Positions 1 to 5,358 of a DNA stretch of 5,358 bases are shown here, piece by piece. The stretch is from Deltaproteobacteria bacterium (lineage in GTDB: Bacteria > Desulfobacterota > JADFXK01), in the NCBI GenBank assembly GCA_015233295.1, contig JADFYC010000270.1, positions 1 to 5,358 of the forward strand, read 5' to 3'. The position numbers were made by a program, and so were the translations under genes. The notes below the pieces were generated by a model. The model was not told where the DNA came from and ran no database searches. It was given only the letters and a program-made list of their open reading frames with translations. Positions within the stretch are counted from its first letter, which is position 1, and every line of letters starts with the position of its first letter.

Positions 1-2649
1 AATCCCGGCCAGGGCCAGGGTGTCTTCCCAAGAGGTGTTGGACGCCCAGGCATACATGGTCGCCGCCGGCCAATACTGAACGGCCGGACCGGGAAACCCG
101 GCTTCCTTCATCCGTTGGTGGAGCGGTTGAATTGAGCTGACCATCCTGGTGAACGCCGGGACCAGCAAGTCTTCCCTGTATCCCTTGCCCAGGGGCAAAG
201 CCATCTCGGGACCCCGGTCGCCCACAAATGGAGCAATCAACCCGGCCAATAGAGCCGGATTTTTCTGGGGCAGGGTATTCCGGCGGATGAGTTCCGCTAT
301 CAATAGGGGCTGGTCCAGTCTTAACCGGCAGGCCCAGACGCCGTCGAAAGTCAGGTTATCCTCGCCATCCACGAAACCCTCTGCCTTGAGAAAATTCAGA
401 TGCCGGAGAAAACTGTGCCACAAAAAATTCTCTTTGAGATCGAACTGCCGACGATAATAGGAAATTCTGGCGATAGTCCGCCGGATGGCCTTGTCCTGGC
501 CTAGCAAACATTGGTCGATTAAGGCGCATTCGTGGCATTGGTGGTTTTCCAATTGGGCCTGCTTCTGAGTCAAGTTGTTCCTGGCCTTCAGGGCCTCATC
601 CGGGGACCATCCCTTTGCTGCCAGGGCGCCCAGGTGCTTCAACGACCGCCCCTCCAACAATCGGTCCACATCTTTGGCTCCGGCCGGTTTGGACAACGGC
701 AGGACTAAATCATATATTATAGAAATCATGGAGCCTTTTACCCTGGTTGCCCGCCGCCGGGTAGGCACTTCCTTGTCCTGGTCGGAATACAGCCTGACCG
801 CCTTAAAGATCAGCTCCCCTTGAACCGGGGCATGATAATCATCCAAGATACAATATTTCCGCCGTCCCTTGGTCTCGACCACTTGTCCCGCGGTAATGAA
901 CCTGATGGCCGGATGATGAGTTTCGATCCGGCTCAACTGGGTGGCCAGCTCAGCCGCTTCCTCGGCCAGGCGTTCTCTTTCGGCCATCCTGATCAGGACT
1001 TCCTCCGGGGACCCGCAGTTTCCCCCTTCCAATAAGGCGGCCAAAGAGGTCGTCAGGTTATGCAACCGCCGCTTGTCCTCCTCATAGCTATCCCGCCGTT
1101 GAAAGGCGGAAAAAGAAAGTACAAACAAATCTTTTATCTCGGCCGGGGTCATGGACAGGAGAAGATTCAGAACCATCGAAAAATTAATCTTGATCTGGCT
1201 GGTTAAGGGTTCAGAGGGACTTTGAAGCAACCCTTCGAGGTAAATCGGATCCAGAAACGGGTTTCCCACCAACAAAGCGAAACCAATCTTATCCATCCCG
1301 CGTCGACCTGCTCGGCCGGTCATCTGGTGCAGATCCGTGGCCGAGAGATTGACAAATTCATGGCCGTTAAACCGGTCGCTCTGCATCAGGACCACGGTTC
1401 GAGCCGGAAAATTAACTCCTGCGGCCACTGTGGAGGTGGAGAAAATGGCCTCCAGGAGTCCTTCCTTCATCAAGGTCTCGATAAATAACTTCCAAAGGGG
1501 CAGTTGCCCGCCATGATGAGCGCCGGTTCTCGTTTTTACGAGCTGTTTGTATTGAGGATTTTCTGCCAGATAGGGGTATTGCTCAGTCAACCCTCTGATG
1601 CGGTCAAAGAAAGTTTTCGCCGTACTTCGACACAACCGCTGGTCGACTCGTTGGCAGGATTTAACGGCTTCGTTACATTCCTTTCGGGATTTCAGAAAAA
1701 AAATGGCTGGGAGGAGGTTGAATTCCCGCAACAGGCTTATGATCTTGGGATAGGGTGGAATCCGTTTAAGTCCGCCCGACCAGCGCTGCCGTTTGTTTGC
1801 CCATTGCTCAAGTATCTTGGGCGAAAGGTCGTCACCTTTACTTAAAGAAGTAACCTCGCCATGGGGAAATAGGTAAATGGCGTGGAGGGGGACGGGTCTG
1901 TCTTTGTCCAGAACAGTCTGGCACGTTGTGCCTCGGATATGTTGAAGCCAGGAGGCTATCTCGGTGGCGTTTTCTATGGTGGCGGATAGGAGCAGCAGCC
2001 TGACCCGACTGGGCAAGTAGATCATGACCTCTTCCCAGACCACACCCCGGTCCTGATCTCCCAGGAAATGGGCTTCATCCAAGATGACCAGATCCGCGCC
2101 CAGATTCGTCCCCTGGTACATCACGTCATAGAGTTGGTTTCGCAATATCTCGGTCGTGCCCACAATGACCGGGGCAACGGGATTCTCCTTGCGGTCACCG
2201 GTGACTATACCGACTTGATCCGGCCCGAATAGTTCGCAAAAATGGGCATAAATGGAGTTTGACAGAGCTTTCAAAGGGGAGGCGTACCAGGCTCGCTTTT
2301 TCTCTTGGAGGATCCTGGAGATAGCCTGTTCGGCAATCCAGGTTTTACCCGAACCCGTCGGCGCCGAGACCAAAACATCGCCACATTCAAGTTTGGCCAG
2401 TGACTCTAATTGAAACGGGTCCGGTTTGAAGTTTTCTTTATCAGGCGTGCCAATCTCTTTAAATATTTTTAGCAGTTCTTCAGGTACATCGGCCTGGAAT
2501 GGCAGATCATTCCCCAGGCATTTATCATACTTATTTTTTTTCACTTTGGCGCCGGCCGGTTGATCCTTTTTCTTTTGCCGGCGGGCGTTCTTGATCTTGG
2601 CCAGAATATGATGCGGAATAGGGGCCATAGCCTCTCTTTCCTTTTTCAT
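1..2649 (-). CDS. Ski2-like (Mtr4/HelY-type) DEAH-box RNA helicase, C-terminus cut by window edge
   Basis: This is an ATP-dependent superfamily 2 helicase, probably a cytoplasmic RNA unwinding or remodelling enzyme. I translated the frame line by line: it is open for 883 codons to base 1 with no stop or frameshift. Seen motifs are Walker A APTGSGKT (residues 96-103), SPLKALSN (motif Ia), DEAH (191-194), SAT (222-224), AHHGGQLPLW (377-386), motif V around TVAAGVNFPA (407-416) and motif VI QMTGRAGRRGMD (442-453). After the RecA domains come a winged-helix-like stretch, a charged helical stalk (about 515-585), a beta-rich basic segment (about 590-650) and a DSHCT-like C-terminal region from about 690, as in Mtr4 and mycobacterial HelY. 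Cysteines 705, 708 and 714 form a CX2CX5C cluster. Residues 18-45 form a lysine-rich tail. The start ATG overlaps the DUF167 stop (TAATG). A second ATG at 2628 (residue 8) has a better ribosome site. Perhaps 60-100 residues are missing. Function beyond RNA helicase is inferred. Confidence 0.93.
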   Translation of the reverse strand, partial: MKKEREAMAPIPHHILAKIKNARRQKKKDQPAGAKVKKNKYDKCLGNDLPFQADVPEELLKIFKEIGTPDKENFKPDPFQLESLAKLECGDVLVSAPTGSGKTWIAEQAISRILQEKKRAWYASPLKALSNSIYAHFCELFGPDQVGIVTGDRKENPVAPVIVGTTEILRNQLYDVMYQGTNLGADLVILDEAHFLGDQDRGVVWEEVMIYLPSRVRLLLLSATIENATEIASWLQHIRGTTCQTVLDKDRPVPLHAIYLFPHGEVTSLSKGDDLSPKILEQWANKRQRWSGGLKRIPPYPKIISLLREFNLLPAIFFLKSRKECNEAVKSCQRVDQRLCRSTAKTFFDRIRGLTEQYPYLAENPQYKQLVKTRTGAHHGGQLPLWKLFIETLMKEGLLEAIFSTSTVAAGVNFPARTVVLMQSDRFNGHEFVNLSATDLHQMTGRAGRRGMDKIGFALLVGNPFLDPIYLEGLLQSPSEPLTSQIKINFSMVLNLLLSMTPAEIKDLFVLSFSAFQRRDSYEEDKRRLHNLTTSLAALLEGGNCGSPEEVLIRMAERERLAEEAAELATQLSRIETHHPAIRFITAGQVVETKGRRKYCILDDYHAPVQGELIFKAVRLYSDQDKEVPTRRRATRVKGSMISIIYDLVLPLSKPAGAKDVDRLLEGRSLKHLGALAAKGWSPDEALKARNNLTQKQAQLENHQCHECALIDQCLLGQDKAIRRTIARISYYRRQFDLKENFLWHSFLRHLNFLKAEGFVDGEDNLTFDGVWACRLRLDQPLLIAELIRRNTLPQKNPALLAGLIAPFVGDRGPEMALPLGKGYREDLLVPAFTRMVSSIQPLHQRMKEAGFPGPAVQYWPAATMYAWASNTSWEDTLALAGI
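2639..2644 (-). promoter_or_regulatory. Candidate ribosome binding site for the alternative helicase start at 2628
   Basis: AAAGGA lies 10 nt upstream of the in-frame ATG at 2628. The first ATG, at 2649, has no clear Shine-Dalgarno sequence and overlaps the preceding stop. Initiation could therefore be by coupling at 2649 or by this site at 2628. The difference is seven residues before the basic tail. Confidence 0.4.
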
Positions 2650-2963
2650 TATGGGTTATCGGATTCGGCTTGCTCCAGTAGATGCAACAACCGTTGCTCC
2701 ACCAGGGCGGGATCCAGACCCCGAAGCAGAATTACCTTTTCTCGTGACTTAAATCCCCTCACAACTTCAACCGAAGACTTGGCCACACCGAGCTGTTTGG
2801 CGAGAAATTCTCCCAAAAGTCTATTGGCCAACCCCTCGGCCGGCGGCGCGGTCACCCTGACCTGGAGGACATTATTCCTGACCCCTTCAATGCCGTTTCG
2901 TGAGGCCTTGGGAGAGACCCGAACCGACAGGAGAGCTCCTTCCGATGAAGCCGTGATTCTCAT
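2649..2963 (-). CDS. DUF167 (YggU-family) protein
   Basis: This is a 104-residue protein of the small, widespread DUF167/YggU family, whose biochemical role is not established. Two family hallmarks are visible: an N-terminal LSVRVSPKASRNGI strand (about residues 12-25), and a central block VRVTAPPAEGLANRLLGEFL (about 35-54) followed by SSVEVVRGFKSREKVILL (about 63-80). The length is normal for the family. The ATG at 2963 is the only canonical start after the in-frame stop at 3060-3062, although its ribosome site is weak (GGACGG a few bases upstream). The stop overlaps the helicase ATG by one base, which predicts translational coupling. Expression probably depends on the promoter at 3124-3152 and the hairpin at 3074-3099. 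Family assignment is firm; function is unknown. Confidence 0.9.
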   Translation of the reverse strand: MRITASSEGALLSVRVSPKASRNGIEGVRNNVLQVRVTAPPAEGLANRLLGEFLAKQLGVAKSSVEVVRGFKSREKVILLRGLDPALVEQRLLHLLEQAESDNP

Positions 2964-3073
2964 AAAGCCGTCCGTCCCGTCAAAGGTATAAAAGCTGGTC
3001 CGGCTAGCCGGTTCAGCCTGCGTAGTTGTCGCTTTAATATCATAATAGCCCAGACTCGGTTATAGTGGAAGTC

Positions 3074-3099
3074 AAAAAAAGAGCCGCCCAAGGCGACCC
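3074..3099 (-). terminator. Strong intrinsic terminator-like hairpin in the DUF167 leader
   Basis: Read on the minus strand, GGGTCGCC and GGCGGCTC pair over eight positions (two G-U) around a TTG loop, followed directly by seven Ts. It lies about 25 nt after the predicted start of the promoter at 3124-3152 and 110 nt before the DUF167 start codon. It could be an attenuator for the DUF167-helicase operon, the end of a very short RNA, or a backup terminator for pgsA. No competing antiterminator pairing was found by eye. Confidence 0.65.
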
Positions 3100-3123
3100 G
3101 AAAAATGTAACTGTTAACTTGTT

Positions 3124-3152
3124 GTTATAAAGGTGAATATATTTAAAGTCAA
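3124..3152 (-). promoter_or_regulatory. Sigma70-type promoter upstream of DUF167-helicase
   Basis: On the minus strand, TTGACT (3152-3147) and TATAAC (3129-3124) are separated by exactly 17 nt. Each hexamer matches the consensus at five of six positions. The surrounding 90 bases are strikingly AT-rich. Predicted transcription starts near 3118, close to a GTTAAC palindrome (3113-3118), and would read through the hairpin at 3074-3099 into DUF167. The AT-rich setting makes chance matches easier, so this is a good but unproven call. Confidence 0.6.
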
Positions 3153-3187
3153 TATTAATTTTTCTTTTCCAGTATAGGTTAAATTTC

Positions 3188-3208
3188 AAAAACCGGCGCG
3201 CCCGGCCT
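3188..3208 (-). terminator. Weak candidate terminator for the pgsA transcript
   Basis: On the minus strand, CCGG pairs with CCGG around a GCGCG loop. The stem extends by two G-U pairs and one A-U pair, and five Ts follow. It lies just beyond the MITE-like element, about 205 nt after the pgsA stop. Without that element it would be roughly 40 nt after the stop, a usual terminator distance. The stem is short, so confidence is limited. Confidence 0.35.
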
Positions 3209-3221
3209 GACCAAAGTTGTG

Positions 3222-3390
3222 ACCCCAATGCTGTTGAATTAAGAATGCAGCCTAACCATCTTCGGATGTGATAAGATTCCTCGCTTCGCTCGGAATGACA
3301 AATTTACATCCCGGATGGTCCATCCCTCTGTCATTTCGAGCGAAGCGAGAAATCTTAGCGACGTTGCCTTAATTCAACGGTATTGAGGGT
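3222..3390. mobile_element. MITE-like non-coding element with nested inverted repeats
   Basis: A roughly 165-nt segment sits between pgsA and DUF167 and has no plausible gene of its own. Its outer ends are inverted repeats: CAATGCTGTTGAATTAAG (3226-3243) matches the reverse complement of 3368-3385 at 16 of 18 bases, and the similarity continues imperfectly into ACCC/GGGT. Inside is a longer inverted repeat (3272-3300 with 3329-3357). A 7-bp direct repeat, GTGACCC, flanks it at 3219-3225 and 3389-3395 and could be a target duplication. However, GGGTGACCC is itself nearly palindromic and three bases remain between the right arm and the repeat. With no transposase it would need mobilisation in trans. 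It could instead be a REP-like dispersed repeat. Confidence 0.45.
3272..3357. repeat. Inner inverted repeat, 29-nt arms with 28-nt loop
   Basis: The arms at 3272-3300 and 3329-3357 match at 27 of 29 bases. Each carries the core CTCGCTTCGCTCG or its complement and runs into AATGACA. The two mismatches are single C/T and G/A differences, consistent with old decay. The loop (3301-3328) contains a small palindrome, GGATGGTCCATCC. As RNA or single-stranded DNA this would make a long stable hairpin. It lacks a T-tract, so it is not a standard terminator. From memory, motifs close to the core recur in intergenic regions of many environmental bacteria; a search must confirm that. Confidence 0.85.
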
Positions 3391-3413
3391 GACCCACGGA
3401 GGGAGTATCAGAA

Positions 3414-3998
3414 CTAATCCTGGCCGGCCGTCGGGTGGAACAATGACAGAAAGGCTATAAAGTAGCTGACACCAGACCAGACCGTCAAGATAAAGGCGGC
3501 ACCAAACAGGATCATCCCGTAAAAATGAAAATTTAAATAAAAGTATTGATAATGCACCATCAGGGCGGCTGCGGCTGCGGTTTGAGCCAGTGTCTTGCCC
3601 TTACCCAGGCTTTCGGCTTGAATCACGATCCCCTCAGCCGCGGCGATGGCCCTTAGCCCGGTGACCGATATTTCACGGGCGATGATCACAAATACGGCCC
3701 AAGCCGGAACCCGGCCCAGCGGGATGAGCATAATCAAACCGGCCGAGACAAGCAATTTATCCGCCAGCGGGTCTAACAACTTACCTAGCTTGGTCACGAT
3801 ATTCCGCCGCCTGGCCAGGTACCCGTCCAGTACGTCCGTGCCCGCGCCGACAATAAAAAAGACGGCAGCCAAAAAATTGGGCAGCTTGCCCGGCGACTGA
3901 AGACAAACAATAACCAGGGGAATACTAAGTATCCGGCACATGGTCACACAATTGGCAATATTCCAGTTGCTGACCCGTTTAACTTTTCCTTCCGACAC
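3414..3998 (-). CDS. pgsA: CDP-diacylglycerol--glycerol-3-phosphate 3-phosphatidyltransferase
   Basis: This membrane enzyme makes phosphatidylglycerol phosphate from CDP-diacylglycerol and glycerol 3-phosphate, the committed step to phosphatidylglycerol and cardiolipin. The 194-residue product carries the full CDP-alcohol phosphotransferase signature: D55, D58-G59, A62-R63, G72, D76 and D80, with the spacing DxxDGxxARx8Gx3Dx3D. PgsA-type blocks REISVTGLR (108-116) and GKGKTLAQ (132-139) follow and separate it from phosphatidylserine synthases. Hydrophobic stretches near 18-34, 40-53, 81-107, 137-149 and 155-187 fit a multi-pass membrane protein. The start is GTG, supported by AGGGGA four bases upstream. 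The N-terminus is about a dozen residues longer than the usual start just before the first membrane helix. The gene begins 25 nt after the lytic transglycosylase stop, so the two are probably co-transcribed. The stop is TAG; the MITE-like element begins about 20 nt beyond. Confidence 0.95.
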   Translation of the reverse strand: MSEGKVKRVSNWNIANCVTMCRILSIPLVIVCLQSPGKLPNFLAAVFFIVGAGTDVLDGYLARRRNIVTKLGKLLDPLADKLLVSAGLIMLIPLGRVPAWAVFVIIAREISVTGLRAIAAAEGIVIQAESLGKGKTLAQTAAAAALMVHYQYFYLNFHFYGMILFGAAFILTVWSGVSYFIAFLSLFHPTAGQD

Positions 3999-4002
3999 AG
4001 CT

Positions 4003-4008
4003 TCCCCT
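4003..4008 (-). promoter_or_regulatory. Ribosome binding site deciding the GTG start of pgsA
   Basis: AGGGGA on the minus strand lies four bases before the GTG at 3998. No ATG lies in frame between the upstream gene and this GTG. The next in-frame ATG is residue 20, which would remove part of the first hydrophobic segment. The site therefore supports the GTG. Confidence 0.6.
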
Positions 4009-4023
4009 GGGAAAAATAGGTAA

Positions 4024-4734
4024 TTATTTGGCGGCGACTTGTCTGAAAGCCGAATTGTTGGACTTGTAACTCTGGTAATATCCCAAAACTCTTCTCACGT
4101 ATTCCTGTGTTTCAGCGTAAGGGGGGATGGAGTAGTTATATTGGACGACCCGTTCCGGTCCGGCGTTATAAGCCGCCAGGGCCAATCTTAAGTCATTACT
4201 GAATTGAAAAATCAGCCCCTTAAGATAACGAGAGCCGCCAAAGATGTTCTCTGTGGGATCAAGAGTGTTCAGGACGTTCATCTCCATCGCCGTTTGCGGC
4301 ATCAACTGCATTAACCCCCTGGCCCCTTTAGGCGAGACGGCCTGATGGTTAAAGCCTGATTCGGCCTTGACCACGGCTTTGACCAGAGCCGGGTCCAGGT
4401 CATGATAAGCGGCCGCTGAGAGGATGAGATCGTCGTACTTATTGGAGTCGTAAGACGTTCTTATCGCCGGGTAGTAGGTGGTGGCCGGTGCGCCGCGCAC
4501 ATACAGCCGGTATTTGGGAGATACGGGAACGTTGGAAAAGTGCATAACTCCAGCGGCATCCACGTACCGGTAGATTTCTCCCCGTACCGGAGATGTAAGC
4601 AAAACTACGGCCGCCAAGGTGACAAATCCTAACCTGGCCATCCTGTGGAAAATATTCCACCCAGGTCTCTTAGCCTGCGAATTCATTAGATCAGCGTGAT
4701 GGAGCTTCATATAGATTGCCCAGAATAAGTTCAC
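4024..4734 (-). CDS. Exported lytic transglycosylase (SLT domain) with DUF4124-like N-terminal module
   Basis: This is a peptidoglycan-cleaving lytic transglycosylase of the Slt70/MltC-like class, expected outside the cytoplasmic membrane. Numbered from the longest start (236 residues), a hydrophobic signal segment (about 35-50) is followed by EIYRYVDAAGVMHFSNVP (53-70), typical of the DUF4124 module often found before SLT domains. The SLT domain fills about 100-220: catalytic Glu125 in KAESGF, then SPKGARGLMQLMPQTA (134-149), and AAYNAGP (187-193). All expected catalytic-core motifs are present. The start is uncertain. The drawn start is GTG with a poor ribosome site; ATGs at 4710, 4686 and 4641 are in frame. 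Signal-peptide geometry favours 4686, giving a signal sequence of about 36 residues. No lipobox cysteine is present, so it is periplasmic or inner-membrane anchored rather than a lipoprotein. It precedes pgsA by 25 nt. Confidence 0.92.
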   Translation of the reverse strand: MNLFWAIYMKLHHADLMNSQAKRPGWNIFHRMARLGFVTLAAVVLLTSPVRGEIYRYVDAAGVMHFSNVPVSPKYRLYVRGAPATTYYPAIRTSYDSNKYDDLILSAAAYHDLDPALVKAVVKAESGFNHQAVSPKGARGLMQLMPQTAMEMNVLNTLDPTENIFGGSRYLKGLIFQFSNDLRLALAAYNAGPERVVQYNYSIPPYAETQEYVRRVLGYYQSYKSNNSAFRQVAAK

Positions 4735-4801
4735 CGCAGAATACCTATGGCGTCGGCAGATATTGTATCTAAAACGAAGCGGCCGGCCACGCCAATTGGT
4801 G

Positions 4802-5358
4802 TTAGCTTTTTGTTACCTTCTTCCAGTCTTCCAAAAACTTTTGGAGTCCTTTGTCCGTTAGAGGATGATTGGCCAGTTGGGTGATCACGTTGAATGGAAT
4901 AGTGGCGATGTGGGCGCCCATGGAAGCCGCTTCCAAAACGTGAATAGGGTTGCGGACGCTGGCCACAATCACCTCTGTGTTGAATCCGTAATTTTCATAA
5001 ATCGTTAATATTTGGGAAACCAGTTCCATTCCCGAAGCGGCAATGTCGTCCAACCGGCCGACAAACGGACTAACGTAGGTCGCTCCGACTTTGGCGGCCA
5101 ACAACGCTTGTAGCGGAGAAAACACCAGCGTGACGTTGGTCTTGATCCCTTCCTGGGTTAGAATCTTGGTGGCTTTAATGCCTTCAATGGTCATAGGAAT
5201 TTTGACCACGACACAAGGCGAGATCGAGGCCAGTTGTCTGGCTTCCGGGACCAACTCCTCGGCCTGCTGGCTGACGGCTTCAACGCTGATAGGTCCATCC
5301 ACGATGGCGCAAATCTCTTTAATCAGGGCTTGAAACGGTTTGTTCTCCTTGGCCACCA
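4802..5358 (-). CDS. TalC-type small transaldolase (FSA/transaldolase family), N-terminus cut by window edge
   Basis: This class I (Schiff-base) aldolase-fold enzyme probably transfers a dihydroxyacetone unit between sugar phosphates in the non-oxidative pentose phosphate pathway. Only the last 184 complete codons are present. The GTG at 5354-5356 is an internal valine in the usual LVAKE context, not a start; about 30 residues lie outside the window. Counting from that valine, the Schiff-base lysine is K52 in VVVKIPMT. Other family blocks are TNVTLVFSPLQALLAAKVGA (73-92), YVSPFVGRLDD (94-104), and the C-terminal HPLTDKGLQKFLEDWKK. The acid-base position is Glu26 (ISVEAV) and the SPFVGR position is Phe98. 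Known fructose-6-phosphate aldolases carry Gln and Tyr there, so transaldolase is the better call. A 67-nt gap separates it from the transglycosylase. Confidence 0.92.
   Translation of the reverse strand, partial: VAKENKPFQALIKEICAIVDGPISVEAVSQQAEELVPEARQLASISPCVVVKIPMTIEGIKATKILTQEGIKTNVTLVFSPLQALLAAKVGATYVSPFVGRLDDIAASGMELVSQILTIYENYGFNTEVIVASVRNPIHVLEAASMGAHIATIPFNVITQLANHPLTDKGLQKFLEDWKKVTKS

Larger units (their letters stand above)
2964..3413. other. 450-nt intergenic region between pgsA and DUF167
   Basis: This is the only gap over 300 bases. From right to left it contains about 20 nt of pgsA trailer, the MITE-like element, a weak terminator candidate, an AT-rich stretch with the sigma70 promoter, the strong hairpin plus T7, and about 110 nt of ordinary leader before DUF167. 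A 62-codon reading frame at 3040-3228 resembles nothing I recognise, begins at the repeat edge and overlaps both promoter and terminator, so I do not treat it as a gene. No tRNA or recognisable riboswitch was found. Confidence 0.7.

Noticed and set aside
149..1845. Several plus-strand reading frames of 71-113 codons
   Set aside because: All are antisense to the continuous helicase frame, which carries every expected motif. None resembles a protein family.
2560..2991. 143-codon plus-strand reading frame opposite DUF167 and the helicase start
   Set aside because: It is antisense to two well-supported genes, low-complexity, and lacks recognisable motifs: a shadow.
3040..3073. TTGACT after the T7 tract with a downstream TATTAT-like box as a second DUF167 promoter
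   Set aside because: The spacing is about 22 nt, too long for sigma70, and no better pair was found.
3040..3228. 62-codon minus-strand reading frame in the intergenic gap
   Set aside because: It spans the promoter and terminator, starts at the edge of the repeat and has no family resemblance or clear ribosome site.
4644..4659. Hairpin GTGGAATATTTTCCAC
   Set aside because: A six-base stem with a four-base loop inside the coding sequence of the transglycosylase; likely chance.
4735..4801. Promoter or terminator between transaldolase and lytic transglycosylase
   Set aside because: TACAAT has no suitable -35 at 16-18 nt, and the GGCCGGCC palindrome gives only a short stem with an interrupted T-tract.
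5354..5356. GTG as start of the transaldolase
   Set aside because: It lies in the conserved LVAKE region about 30 residues into the family, and the frame stays open to the window edge.

Overview
The window is about 5.4 kb of mid-GC bacterial chromosome. Every convincing gene lies on the minus strand. The gene set (a small TalC-type transaldolase, an exported lytic transglycosylase with a DUF4124-like module, PgsA, a DUF167 protein and a bacterial Ski2-like helicase) suggests a deltaproteobacterium-like (Desulfobacterota) lineage. That placement comes from the style of the proteins and is only a moderate-to-weak inference.

In transcription order (high to low coordinates), the first group is: the 3' part of a transaldolase gene (4802 to the right edge, 5' end cut off); an exported lytic transglycosylase (4024-4734); and pgsA (3414-3998, GTG start), 25 nt downstream. 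These serve central carbon metabolism, cell-wall remodelling and phospholipid synthesis. They look like co-directional housekeeping genes rather than one pathway.

The 450-nt gap 2964-3413 is the least ordinary part. From the pgsA side it holds a roughly 165-nt MITE-like element with nested inverted repeats, a weak hairpin plus T5 that could be the pgsA terminator, a near-consensus sigma70 promoter reading leftward, and about 25 nt after its predicted start a strong hairpin plus T7. The DUF167 gene then begins 110 nt further on. This layout suggests a prematurely terminated leader or a very short RNA upstream of the second group.

The second group is DUF167 (2649-2963), overlapping by one base (TAATG) a long Ski2/Mtr4/HelY-type DEAH-box helicase that runs uninterrupted for 883 codons off the left edge. 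The tight coupling suggests the two are made together and makes an RNA-related role for the DUF167 protein worth considering. No tRNA, rRNA, CRISPR array, complete insertion sequence or phage gene was seen. No wholly new system stands out. The best leads are the intergenic element with its leader, and the DUF167-helicase pair.
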